A stretch of 64,000 nucleotides of DNA from Luteimonas panaciterrae (GTDB lineage: Bacteria > Pseudomonadota > Gammaproteobacteria > Xanthomonadales > Xanthomonadaceae), in assembly GCF_020511115.1 (NCBI RefSeq), contig NZ_JAJAVH010000001.1, positions 620,001-684,000 of the forward strand, given 5' to 3'. Position 1 is the first letter of the stretch; each line of letters opens with the position of its first letter. The notes under the pieces were generated by a model. That model made no database searches, was not told the origin of the DNA, and saw nothing but the letters and a program-made list of their open reading frames with translations. Positions 33,876 to 41,828 of this stretch are shown piece after piece. The position numbers and the translations under genes were made by a program.

Positions 33876-35689
33876 CACGCGGCTCCCGGCGGACCACCAC
33901 CCGCGGCCTTCGACACGGAGCTGAAGCGATCGCCGTAGGGTGGGCAGACACGATGATCGATGTGTGCGACGACGACTTGCGGCTGTTTGTCCGCTTCCGC
34001 CCGCTCGAACGCGTCGGCGAGGCAAGGCCAGAGTTGGCTTGGACGCCGCACGGCATGACTGCGCGCGCCGAGCGCGCGCGAGAACGCTTCGAGGTCGAGC
34101 GTACCCAGCGAGTAGTACGGATCGTCGATCGAATAGGCGCGATCGGCGCTGGCCCGTTCGCCATGATTGACCGTGCCGAGATAGTTGTCCTGCAATATGA
34201 TCGTGACGGTGCCGATGCCGTATTTCGCGGCCACGCCGATCTCGCTGCCGTTCATCAGGAACGCGCCGTCGCCGACCAGCGAGACGGCGCGCCGTTCGGG
34301 GCGCGCGATCTTGCCGCCGATCACCGCGCCGCAACTCCACCCCATCGACGATAGTCCGCAAGGAATGAAGATGCGTGCCGGCGGTCGCACGCACAGATAG
34401 TTCGCGGCCCAGGCGGTGCAATTGCCCATGTCGACGTAGAGATCGGTGTCCGCACGCAGCACGCGATTGAGTTCCCGCATCACGTGTTGCGGCTTGAGCG
34501 TGTCATCCTCGATCGGCTGTTCCTGTGGCCGCGGCAGGCTTTGCAGTTGCGCGATTTCCTCGAAACGGCGCGCATCGGGTGCGGGCGCCTGCAAGTCGCG
34601 CGCCAGCGAGATCAGCGTGCGCAGGAAAGCGCCGGCCTCGGCGACGATCGGCACCTGCGCCGGTCGCGTCTGGCCGATGTTGGCGAGCTTGAGATCGACC
34701 TGCACGAGCGTGGGGATGGCGTGCAATGCGGCCGAGAACCCCTTGCTCGACCATTCGCCGAGACGGCTGCCGATCACCACCAACAAGTCGACGCCATGCT
34801 CCAGATAGCGATCGGCGCGCGAGCTGCCGCCGATGCCGTAGACGCCGAGCGACAGTGGATGGTCTTCGTCCAGTAGCCCCTTGCCGCGCACGCTGGTGAC
34901 GGTGGGCAGGCAATGCGTCTCGATGAACTGGCTCAAGGCCTCGTGCAATCCGGGCATCGCTTCGCGCGCGCCCGAGCCCAGATACAGCAACGGCCGCTTG
35001 GCGCGACGGATCATGTTCAGGACCGCGCGCGTTTCTTCCACGCACACGTTGTGCGCATGCCGCGTGGCCGAGACCGGCGGAATCTTCGTTCCCGCCGGAA
35101 TCGGCTGGTTGCCGATGTTCGCGGGCAGGCAAAGATGCACCGCACCGGCCGGCTTGGAATGAGCGGTGCGCATCGCGCGTGCCAGCAGGCGCGGGAAGCT
35201 GCGCACGTCGCTCACCAGCGTGGAACTGGCGGTGCAGTGGCGCAGCATTTCCACGGTGTTGATACCGTTTTCTGACGTGCTTTCCTGGATCGCGGATTGC
35301 CCGAAGCGGTCGGTTGCGGTCTGTCCGCTCAGCAGCAGCAGCGGCACGTTGTCCAGCTGCGCGGAAGCCACGCCGGTGATGGCATTGGTTGCGCCGGGAC
35401 CGGCGGTGACCGTGCACACACCGAGTTTTCCACCGGAGCGTGCGTAGCCATCCGCCATGAAGGCGGCGCCGGCTTCGTGATTGGCGATGAAGTAGCGCAC
35501 GCGCTGTTGCCGGCGCAATGCCTGTGTCAGCGCCGAGATGTGTCCGCCCGGCACGCCGAAGACGGCGTCGACGCCTTCGGCATGCAGGCTATCGAGAAAA
35601 TGATCGACGGCGGATACCGGGCGCGGAGGGCCGGATGCGGCAACGGGTTCCGCATCGGCGATCTCGGGTCGGGCGTCGGTGAGTTCCAT
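33875..35689 (-). CDS. Acetolactate synthase-like thiamine-diphosphate enzyme
   Basis: 604 aa with the three-domain TPP enzyme layout. The N-terminal PYR domain has catalytic Glu72 (ANHEAGAAFMADGYAR), the middle is a FAD/nucleotide-like domain, and the C-terminal PP domain carries the GDG motif VGDGAFLMNGSE followed by LQDNYLG. Such enzymes decarboxylate a 2-oxoacid (often pyruvate) and transfer the acyl anion to a ketone, aldehyde or quinone. No regulatory ilvN/ilvH subunit is nearby, and the pairing with a KASIII-like protein suggests secondary metabolism. The ATG at 35689 has GGAGG 5 nt upstream; a perfect lux box lies 67 bp beyond. Confidence 0.88.
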   Translation of the reverse strand: MELTDARPEIADAEPVAASGPPRPVSAVDHFLDSLHAEGVDAVFGVPGGHISALTQALRRQQRVRYFIANHEAGAAFMADGYARSGGKLGVCTVTAGPGATNAITGVASAQLDNVPLLLLSGQTATDRFGQSAIQESTSENGINTVEMLRHCTASSTLVSDVRSFPRLLARAMRTAHSKPAGAVHLCLPANIGNQPIPAGTKIPPVSATRHAHNVCVEETRAVLNMIRRAKRPLLYLGSGAREAMPGLHEALSQFIETHCLPTVTSVRGKGLLDEDHPLSLGVYGIGGSSRADRYLEHGVDLLVVIGSRLGEWSSKGFSAALHAIPTLVQVDLKLANIGQTRPAQVPIVAEAGAFLRTLISLARDLQAPAPDARRFEEIAQLQSLPRPQEQPIEDDTLKPQHVMRELNRVLRADTDLYVDMGNCTAWAANYLCVRPPARIFIPCGLSSMGWSCGAVIGGKIARPERRAVSLVGDGAFLMNGSEIGVAAKYGIGTVTIILQDNYLGTVNHGERASADRAYSIDDPYYSLGTLDLEAFSRALGARSHAVRRPSQLWPCLADAFERAEADKQPQVVVAHIDHRVCPPYGDRFSSVSKAAGGGPPGAA

Positions 35690-35755
35690 CGCGGCCTCCA
35701 CAGGCTCGGCGTATCGCACTGGCCTCCATCATGCGCAGCTCGCGGCGACGCCTTC

Positions 35756-35775
35756 ACCTGACAAAGTTCGCAGGT
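35756..35775. promoter_or_regulatory. Perfect lux box between the ALS-like and oxidase genes
   Basis: ACCTGACAAAGTTCGCAGGT: inverted ACCTG/CAGGT arms with CTG-N10-CAG, the LuxR-type consensus. Measured from its centre, possible -10 elements lie at the class II distance on both sides: CATGAT (minus, 35733-35728) toward the ALS-like gene and TAGATT (plus, 35797-35802) toward the multicopper oxidase. It could serve both divergent genes. A luxR/luxI pair is 2-4 kb away. Confidence 0.8.
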
Positions 35776-35894
35776 GCCCGACATGGCGCTGTCGTCTAGA
35801 TTTGTTAGCGACGTGACGGTGGTAGCGGTTTTGAGCCCCATCCTCGATCGAAGTCACGTCTTTGATGGGTCGGCTTCTCTCCCAGGAACTCCCG

Positions 35895-37844
35895 ATGTCT
35901 GGTCTGCTCCGCTTCTGTCTGGTCTGTAGCCTGGCGACCGCATGGTCGAGCGCGTCCGCGCAGGGCGGTTCCCAGGTCGTCGCCGAACCGCCGCAGGCAG
36001 TGATCGCGCGTGCCGACGATGACGACGGCGGCTTCAAGCGGGTAGCGGGCGTGGCACCGATGTCCGGCGGCGGTGCGCGGCTGATGCTGGATCTGCAATA
36101 CACCGATTCGCAGATCTTCAATCCGGCCACCGGCCGCTTCGACAAGGTCCATCTGCGTTCCTACCGAAACCCGGGCAGCACCACGCCGGCCGTGCCTTTC
36201 GTGGCGCCGACGATCTCCGTCTATCCGGGCGAAACGGTGCGCGTCAGTCTCAACAACAAGCTGCCGCGGGAAACGGGCTGTTCGTTGGCGGATGCGCCGC
36301 CGGACAATCACAACATCCCGCATTGCTTCAATTCCTCGAACCTGCATGCGCACGGTTTGTGGATCAGCCCCAGCGGCAATAGCGACAACGTGCTGATCAC
36401 GTTGCGTCCTGGCGTGAGTTTTCAGTACGAGTACAACATTCCCGCCGATCATCCCGCCGGCACGTTCTGGTATCACCCGCACCAGCACGGATCGACCGCG
36501 CTGCAGGTATCCAGCGGGATGGCCGGTGCGCTGATCATTCGCGGCACGCGCCTGCCAACGTCCGCGCGGACCGGCGATATCGATACATTGCTGCGACAAA
36601 GCACCGGCGCACCCGTGCCGGAACGCGTGGTGCTGCTGCAGCAGGTGCAATATGCGTGTCGCGACACCTCCGGCAAGATCAAGACGCAGAAGAGCGCGGA
36701 CGGCAAGACCGTGTCCTGGATTTGTGATCCTGGCGACATCGGTGGTCTGGAAGGCTACGACCAGTTCGGTCCCTTCAGCTGGGGGGAATCCGGCCGCTAC
36801 ACCAGCATCAACGGCCGCATCCTGCCCGTCTTCACCGACGTGCGAGCCGGCAATATCGAGCGTTGGCGCATCATCGATGCCGGTGTGCGCGACACCATCC
36901 AGGTGCAGTTCCGCAAGCTGCGCATGAGCGCGGCGGCGCCCGGGAAGCTACGGCCCGCTCAGCAGAACAAGTGGATTTCCGAAAATTGCACGGGCGAGTT
37001 GCTGTCGCAATGGGAGATCGCCGCGGATGGCCTGACGCACGGCCAGATGATCCGCAAGACCAGCAATACGATGCAGCCCGGTTATCGCAGCGACGTGCTG
37101 ATGGTGTTTCCGGAGGCGGGGAACTATTGCATGCTCGATGCCGCGGCGCCTGCCGATGGCAACGTCAATGCCGTGCTCGAGAGTCGACAGTTGCTGGGTT
37201 TCGTTTCGGTCGGCGAGGGCACGAACGTCACCGGCGATCCGCAAGCCTATCTGCGCGATCAGCTGATCGCCGCCGCGCAGCGCTTCATGCCGCCCTCGAT
37301 CTCGACGAGCGTGGTGGCCGACCTGCGGCAGAACCTGCGCACGCGTGCCTTCATGCCGCATCCGAATATCACCGATGACGAAATCACCGGCCACCAGAGC
37401 GTGACGTTCAACATCGACCTGGCCAAATCTCCGCCGGAGCCGACCATCGACGGCAAGCTGTTCGATCAGAACAATGTGCGCACGCTGGTATTGGGCGATG
37501 TCGAGGAATGGACACTCACGTCGAAGTTCATCGGCCATCCGTTTCACATCCACGTCAATCCATTCCAGATCGTCAAGATCCTGGATCCGGACGGCAACGA
37601 CGTCAGCGTGAGCGGCGAACCGGGCGATTCGCAGTACGCGAACCTCAAGGGCACCTGGAAGGACACGATCTTCGTCAAGCAGGATTACAAAGTCGTCGTG
37701 CGTTCGCGCTACCGGCGCTACACCGGCGACTTCGTCCTGCATTGCCACATCCTCGATCACGAGGACCTGGGCATGATGCAGATGGTGCGCGTGGTATTAC
37801 CGGACGGCGAAGGAGGCGCGATGCCGGTGGGCCACCATCACTGA
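35895..37844 (+). CDS. Secreted multicopper oxidase
   Basis: 649 aa. The Sec signal is MSGLLRFCLVCSLATAWSSA, cleaved near ASAQ. All four copper-ligand segments are present: HAHG, WYHPHQHG, HPFHIHVNPF and HCHILDHEDLGMM, the last supplying the T1 Cys-His-Met set. The enzyme should couple one-electron oxidation of a phenolic, metal or other substrate to reduction of O2 in the periplasm. The ATG at 35895 is preferred over an in-frame upstream start because the signal peptide begins there and AGGA lies 7 nt upstream. A lux box 120 bp upstream suggests quorum control. It may tailor the cluster product. Confidence 0.9.
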   Translation: MSGLLRFCLVCSLATAWSSASAQGGSQVVAEPPQAVIARADDDDGGFKRVAGVAPMSGGGARLMLDLQYTDSQIFNPATGRFDKVHLRSYRNPGSTTPAVPFVAPTISVYPGETVRVSLNNKLPRETGCSLADAPPDNHNIPHCFNSSNLHAHGLWISPSGNSDNVLITLRPGVSFQYEYNIPADHPAGTFWYHPHQHGSTALQVSSGMAGALIIRGTRLPTSARTGDIDTLLRQSTGAPVPERVVLLQQVQYACRDTSGKIKTQKSADGKTVSWICDPGDIGGLEGYDQFGPFSWGESGRYTSINGRILPVFTDVRAGNIERWRIIDAGVRDTIQVQFRKLRMSAAAPGKLRPAQQNKWISENCTGELLSQWEIAADGLTHGQMIRKTSNTMQPGYRSDVLMVFPEAGNYCMLDAAAPADGNVNAVLESRQLLGFVSVGEGTNVTGDPQAYLRDQLIAAAQRFMPPSISTSVVADLRQNLRTRAFMPHPNITDDEITGHQSVTFNIDLAKSPPEPTIDGKLFDQNNVRTLVLGDVEEWTLTSKFIGHPFHIHVNPFQIVKILDPDGNDVSVSGEPGDSQYANLKGTWKDTIFVKQDYKVVVRSRYRRYTGDFVLHCHILDHEDLGMMQMVRVVLPDGEGGAMPVGHHH

Positions 37845-37925
37845 ACAAAGGTGGATATGATGGGGACAGGGGAAAAATCGGAGGCGCGAGGAGAACGATG
37901 AAACGCGAACGGCGACACTCCGAAG

Positions 37926-37944
37926 GCTCCGACATCGTCGGAGC
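37926..37944. terminator. Hairpin between convergent oxidase and luxR genes
   Basis: GCTCCGAC (37926-37933) and GTCGGAGC (37937-37944) pair perfectly around ATC, 82 bp after the oxidase stop and 11 bp after the luxR stop. It is probably a bidirectional terminator, without a clear T-run. Confidence 0.5.
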
Positions 37945-37954
37945 GGGCAGGCAG

Positions 37955-38671
37955 TTACATCAGCAGCAGTCCAAGCACGACAGCGCGAACGACGGCCGCG
38001 GTTTTGTTGGTCGCGTTCAACTTGATCATGGCGTTGTTGATGTGGAAGTTGACCGTGCGCTCGGTGATGCCGACGATCTGCGCGATCTCGCCAGAAGTCT
38101 TGCCCTCCGCAGTCCAGCGCAGGACCTCTACTTCCCGCTCCGACAGCTTCTGCGTGGTTTCCGGCATCAGTTTGCCGGCCAGGCAGCTGGCCATTCCCTG
38201 ATGGGCTGTCTGCGAGAGCCACATCATCTTCAAGCTCTTGTCTTTGAGTTCGGCTTCGGAGAGCGGGTCATCGGAGCGCGCCAGCGTGAGCATGCCGCGC
38301 GTGCCATCCGCGCTGCTCGAGGCTTGTGCCCAACCGAAACGCAGTCCGAACGAATAAGCATCTTCCCAAAATTCCGGCGACGAAGCGGAGGTGCTGTCTG
38401 ACCAGGTAGTCGGCAGAAGCGAACGCATGCCCTGCTGCACGGTGGGGTCGACGGCGAGATAGTTCTTTTCCTGATACAGCTTCTGCCAGGCCGCCGGATA
38501 ATTGTTGAACATCACGGTCTTGGGTTGCGTCAGCGGCAAGGGCGTGCGCATTCCGTAGGCGCAATAAGTGAACCCGAGGTCTTGGGCGATCGAGGTGATC
38601 TTCTTGAATAAAGCTTCTTCGCCACGAGTGGACAACAACGCGTGAAGCAGCTCTTCATTCCAGGTGGTCAT
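37955..38671 (-). CDS. LuxR-family acyl-homoserine-lactone-responsive regulator
   Basis: 238 aa. The N-terminal autoinducer-binding domain (about 15-165) keeps the usual ligand residues: the Trp and Tyr in YPAAWQKLYQEKNY, Asp-Pro in AVDPT, a later Trp (LPTTWSD) and Gly in FGLRFGW. The C-terminal LuxR HTH (about 172-235) contains LSEREVEVLRWTAEGKTSGE and ERTVNFHINN with all invariant positions. The ATG at 38671 was chosen for its GGGGAGG site 4 nt upstream; a GTG further out lacks one. It is divergent from DUF4902-luxI with a lux-box-like site between, so it is the cognate receptor for the LuxI product. Confidence 0.93.
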   Translation of the reverse strand: MTTWNEELLHALLSTRGEEALFKKITSIAQDLGFTYCAYGMRTPLPLTQPKTVMFNNYPAAWQKLYQEKNYLAVDPTVQQGMRSLLPTTWSDSTSASSPEFWEDAYSFGLRFGWAQASSSADGTRGMLTLARSDDPLSEAELKDKSLKMMWLSQTAHQGMASCLAGKLMPETTQKLSEREVEVLRWTAEGKTSGEIAQIVGITERTVNFHINNAMIKLNATNKTAAVVRAVVLGLLLM

Positions 38672-38803
38672 GGCGCCTCCCCAGGCCCAATCTGTCACAA
38701 ACGATGACGTGAGTCACGATTCGGCCTCAATCTAAGGGAACGTAATGTCTGCGCTACGTGAAAGATCTACTTACCAAAAAATAGATCGAGTTTTTAGATC
38801 GAT

Positions 38804-38823
38804 AACTGTCAGAACTGACACTA
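38804..38823. promoter_or_regulatory. Lux-box-like site in the luxR-DUF4902 intergenic region
   Basis: AACTGTCAGAACTGACACTA contains the perfect 6-2-6 palindrome TGTCAG-AA-CTGACA and fits CTG-N10-CA(C), one base off the lux consensus. A -10-like TATCTT at 38845-38850 places it at the class II distance for the DUF4902 gene. Upstream, TAGATCGA is directly repeated at 38782-38789 and 38795-38802, perhaps a site for a second regulator. Confidence 0.65.
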
Positions 38824-38928
38824 CTACGCTAAAGAAGTCATATGTATCTTGCGTGACCAAGTAATCAAAATTACTCATGAGCACAATGTTTTTCTTTATT
38901 AAATACGCGGTCGCAGGGATGCCACTGG

Positions 38929-39327
38929 ATGATTAAGCTCGCCGAAAACGGGATCGTCCGTCTGAAGCTGGCCGCACTTCTGGATCTTCCTCTAGTGCAT
39001 TTGCTCTCGGGGCTGGACGAAGACCTGCATGAACAAGAACAAGGTCTTCACGGCGCCACACGCGCGACGATCTCAGGCTATACCGAATGGGTGACGCGAA
39101 GCGTGCCCGTCATCACGCTGGGCTGGGACTGGAAACTGGACACCCTGCGCGGGAGTCCGGACCTCGTGCGCGTGGGCGAACCGCGCAGCAACGTCATGCT
39201 CGTCGATGTGCGCGGTAGCGATCTTGGCTTCGACAAGACTTCCGTGTTGATCGAATCCGCGATTGATTCGTTGCCGTGGCAGCAGGTCGTGATGAAGACG
39301 ATCGACGCGCGTTATTCGAGCCCCTGA
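38929..39327 (+). CDS. DUF4902-like protein encoded between luxR and luxI
   Basis: 132 aa soluble protein, starting MIKLAENGIVRLKLAALLDL, with a central aromatic segment (ITLGWDWKLD) and hydrophobic strand NVMLVDVRGSDLG. I place it in the DUF4902 family, small proteins encoded between luxR and luxI genes in several proteobacteria; function unestablished. Position suggests it modulates the circuit, as RsaL or RsaM do elsewhere, but no HTH is visible. A lux-box-like site lies about 105 bp upstream, and a second overlaps its stop codon. Confidence 0.68.
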   Translation: MIKLAENGIVRLKLAALLDLPLVHLLSGLDEDLHEQEQGLHGATRATISGYTEWVTRSVPVITLGWDWKLDTLRGSPDLVRVGEPRSNVMLVDVRGSDLGFDKTSVLIESAIDSLPWQQVVMKTIDARYSSP

Positions 39328-39341
39328 TAACGTTGACAGTT
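39322..39341 (+). promoter_or_regulatory. Lux-box-like site upstream of luxI
   Basis: CCCCTGATAACGTTGACAGT holds CTG-N10-CAG exactly (39324-39339) and covers the DUF4902 stop codon, 61 bp before the luxI start. AATACT at 39364-39369 could be the -10, putting the box centre near -44. This is the expected geometry for LuxR-driven positive feedback on luxI. Confidence 0.65.
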
Positions 39342-39402
39342 ACGTGATTGATCTTTCACTCGCAATACTCCTAACCGCCATCCGAAAAATGAGCGGGGAG
39401 AT

Positions 39403-39996
39403 ATGCGAGTCATTTCAGGTGCTCCGGCGACGCTTCCAGAAGGGGTGCATGCGAAGGTCGCGAATTATCGTCACAAGATTTTCGTCGAGCGGCTGGGCTG
39501 GCAGCTGCAGACACAGAACAACGAAGAGCAGGACCAGTTCGATCGTCCCGACACGATCTATGTCGTAGCACAGGACAGCAACGGCCGCGTTTCTGGCTGC
39601 GCGCGCCTGCTGCCCACCAACCGTCCTTACCTGCTGGGCGAAATCTTCCCCGAGTTGTTGAACGGGCTTCCGGCGCCGAATTCTCCCGAGGTCTGGGAGC
39701 TCTCGCGTTTCGCCGCGGTGGATCCGGACAATCCGGCCAGCACGGCGCGTGGACAACTTTCATCGACCACCGCGATCAAGCTGCTGCATGAAGCGATCGC
39801 CGGCGCGGCACGCCACGGCGCGAAGCATCTGATTTCCGTCTCCCCGATCGGCATCGAACGGCTGCTGCGCGCGGCGGGTGTGCGCGCGCATCGCGCCGGT
39901 CCGCCGCTGGTGATCGGTGGTCATCCGATCTTCGCGTGCTGGATCGAAATTCCCTCGTCCCTCACAGCAGCGGCGCCCGCTGAAATAGCCGCCTGA
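39403..39996 (+). CDS. Acyl-homoserine-lactone synthase, LuxI family
   Basis: 197 aa. It makes an N-acyl-homoserine lactone from S-adenosylmethionine and an acyl-ACP in the cytoplasm. Conserved residues are present: Arg and Phe in YRHKIFVERLGW, Trp in the same segment, the acidic pair in EQDQFD, Arg in GCARLLPT and Glu-Ser-Arg in WELSRFA. Ser rather than Thr before the SRF region gives no reliable acyl-chain prediction. The ribosome site GGGGAG is 3-4 nt before the ATG. It lies 75 bp after the DUF4902 gene and 129 bp before the biosynthetic operon. Confidence 0.95.
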   Translation: MRVISGAPATLPEGVHAKVANYRHKIFVERLGWQLQTQNNEEQDQFDRPDTIYVVAQDSNGRVSGCARLLPTNRPYLLGEIFPELLNGLPAPNSPEVWELSRFAAVDPDNPASTARGQLSSTTAIKLLHEAIAGAARHGAKHLISVSPIGIERLLRAAGVRAHRAGPPLVIGGHPIFACWIEIPSSLTAAAPAEIAA

Positions 39997-40125
39997 ACAC
40001 GACACGCCGCCCATGTCTCGCGCCGCCTCCCAATACATGCCCATGCGCCTTGAAGGATGCTTGTTCCGCACGCAGGGGAATGGCGCCATGAGTGCGAGCG
40101 TGCATGCGTTTCGCGGGAGCGCGTC

Positions 40126-41046
40126 ATGATCGCGAAGACGGCCTGGGTGTTTCCGGGGCAGGGCGCGCAGTATCCCGGCATGGGGCGTGGTTTTCCGTTC
40201 GCCGTCGCCGTCGTGCGCGGCATCTTCGAGGAAGCCGAGACCCTGTGCGGACAACCGTTGCGCCGTCTGGCGCAGGAAGCTTCGGCCGACACATTGCGTG
40301 ATCCGGCTGTACTTGAGCCGATGCTCACCGCATTCGCATTGTCCTACGCCGCGCTCTTGCAGGAGCGTGGACATCAACCGTCGGCGGTCGCCGGATACAG
40401 CGCCGGCGCCATCGCCGCATTGTGCTGCGCCGGCGTGATCGATCGCGCCAGTGCGCTGACGATCGCCGCACGCCGCGGGCGCTTGCTGCGCGAAGTCGCG
40501 CCGCGCCATGCAGGGCGGTTGACGGCCGCATTCGATCTTTCCGCTGAGAAACTGCTCGCCGTCACGGCGGCCGACGATGTCGAAGTCGCCGGCTGGAACG
40601 CACCCGACCATCTGACGTTCGTGGCGAGCGAGTCGGCGATGCGTGAAGTGATCGAGAAGATCGCGGCCGCGGGCGGGCACTGCTTTCCCGTCGACGTCGC
40701 CGGTGCCTGGCACAGCGAGCGCGCCGCGCCGGTGGCGGAGCATGTCGCGCGCCTGTTGCAGGATTTCGAATTCAAGACTCCGCGGATTCCCTTTTATTGC
40801 AGCGTCAGCGGCACGCGGGAATCGGCGCCGGAACGTCTGCGCGCGCATCTGGCCGCACAGATCCATCGCCCCGTGATGTGGCACGCCGCGATCGGCAACC
40901 TGCGCGCGCGCGAGGGCATCGATCGTTTCCTGGAGGTCGGCTGCGGGAGAACCCTGCACGGCCTCACCCGCCGTGTCGCGGCCTTCGCCGGCGACGCACT
41001 GTCCTTTCTCAATCTGTATCAACACCTGGAGCCTGCACATGCGTAA
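40126..41046 (+). CDS. Free-standing malonyl-CoA:ACP transacylase (FabD-like)
   Basis: 306 aa acyltransferase starting with the family motif VFPGQGAQYPGMG. The nucleophile Ser92 is in GYSAG (Tyr replaces the usual His of GHSxG), Arg117 of the malonyl-carboxylate-binding type is in ARRGRLL, and catalytic His196 is in GAWHSE. It should load malonyl units onto carrier proteins in trans. The ATG at 40126 has GGGAG 7 nt upstream; the longer in-frame start is less likely. It opens a nine-gene operon and overlaps the LolA-like gene by 8 nt. It is probably the AT partner for the PKS module whose own AT is dead. Confidence 0.88.
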   Translation: MIAKTAWVFPGQGAQYPGMGRGFPFAVAVVRGIFEEAETLCGQPLRRLAQEASADTLRDPAVLEPMLTAFALSYAALLQERGHQPSAVAGYSAGAIAALCCAGVIDRASALTIAARRGRLLREVAPRHAGRLTAAFDLSAEKLLAVTAADDVEVAGWNAPDHLTFVASESAMREVIEKIAAAGGHCFPVDVAGAWHSERAAPVAEHVARLLQDFEFKTPRIPFYCSVSGTRESAPERLRAHLAAQIHRPVMWHAAIGNLRAREGIDRFLEVGCGRTLHGLTRRVAAFAGDALSFLNLYQHLEPAHA

Positions 41047-41827
41047 AGCAATCCTGACCTCGGCCCTGCTTCTGGCCTCGGCGCTCGCCAGCGCCAGCAT
41101 CAAGCCGGGCGATCCCAAACTCACCGGCGAAGGCATCGAGCGCGATCAGGACAAGATGCAGAGCGGCTATATCGGCGAAACGCGCGATATGACGCTCACC
41201 CTGATCAGCGCCGACGGCAAGGAGACGGTGCGCAAGCTGACCTTCGAGGGTTTCGAAGGCCCGAACCGCCGCGACAAGACCGTCATGCGTTTCGTCTATC
41301 CCGCCGACATGAAGGGCGCTGCGGTGCTGACGCACGAGCAAGGCTCCGGCGATGACGACCAGTGGCTGTTCCTGCCGGCGATCAAGCGCGTCAAGCGCAT
41401 CGCTTCCAGCAATCAGAGCGGCTCGTTCATGGGTTCTGAATTCGCCTACGAAGACCTGGTTGTGCGCCAGTTCGACAAATACACCTTCAAATATCTCGGC
41501 GACGAAGTGATTGACGGCAAGGACTGTTACGTCATCGAGCGCATTCCGAAGAACAAGAACTCCGGCTATTCCAAGGTTGTCCGCTGGCGCATGAAGGACA
41601 ACCTGCAGGAGCTGCGCACGGACTATTTCGACCGCAAGGGCGAGCTGCTCAAGCGCCGCAAGATGGAGGGCCACCATCTGGTGGATGGTTTCTGGCGCGT
41701 CACCAAGGTCACCGTCACCAACGTGCAGACCAACAAGAAGTCGACGATGAGCTTCGACACGGTAGCGGTGAAGCAGAAGCTGCCGGAGCAGGAGTTCAGC
41801 GTGCAGGAATTCAACGCGGTGCAATGA
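41039..41827 (+). CDS. Outer-membrane lipoprotein-sorting (LolA-like) periplasmic protein
   Basis: 262 aa. A Sec signal (MRKAILTSALLLASALASA) is followed by an open beta-barrel-like domain with the family segments VMRFVYPADMKGAAVL, WLFLPAIKRVKRI and SGSFMGSEFAYEDL. These proteins, annotated as outer membrane lipoprotein-sorting, occur beside MMPL/RND pumps, as here. They are thought to carry hydrophobic molecules through the periplasm. It overlaps the malonyl transferase gene by 8 nt and is 1 bp from the beta-barrel gene, so the three export genes are made together. Confidence 0.88.
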   Translation: MRKAILTSALLLASALASASIKPGDPKLTGEGIERDQDKMQSGYIGETRDMTLTLISADGKETVRKLTFEGFEGPNRRDKTVMRFVYPADMKGAAVLTHEQGSGDDDQWLFLPAIKRVKRIASSNQSGSFMGSEFAYEDLVVRQFDKYTFKYLGDEVIDGKDCYVIERIPKNKNSGYSKVVRWRMKDNLQELRTDYFDRKGELLKRRKMEGHHLVDGFWRVTKVTVTNVQTNKKSTMSFDTVAVKQKLPEQEFSVQEFNAVQ

Positions 41828-41828
41828 C

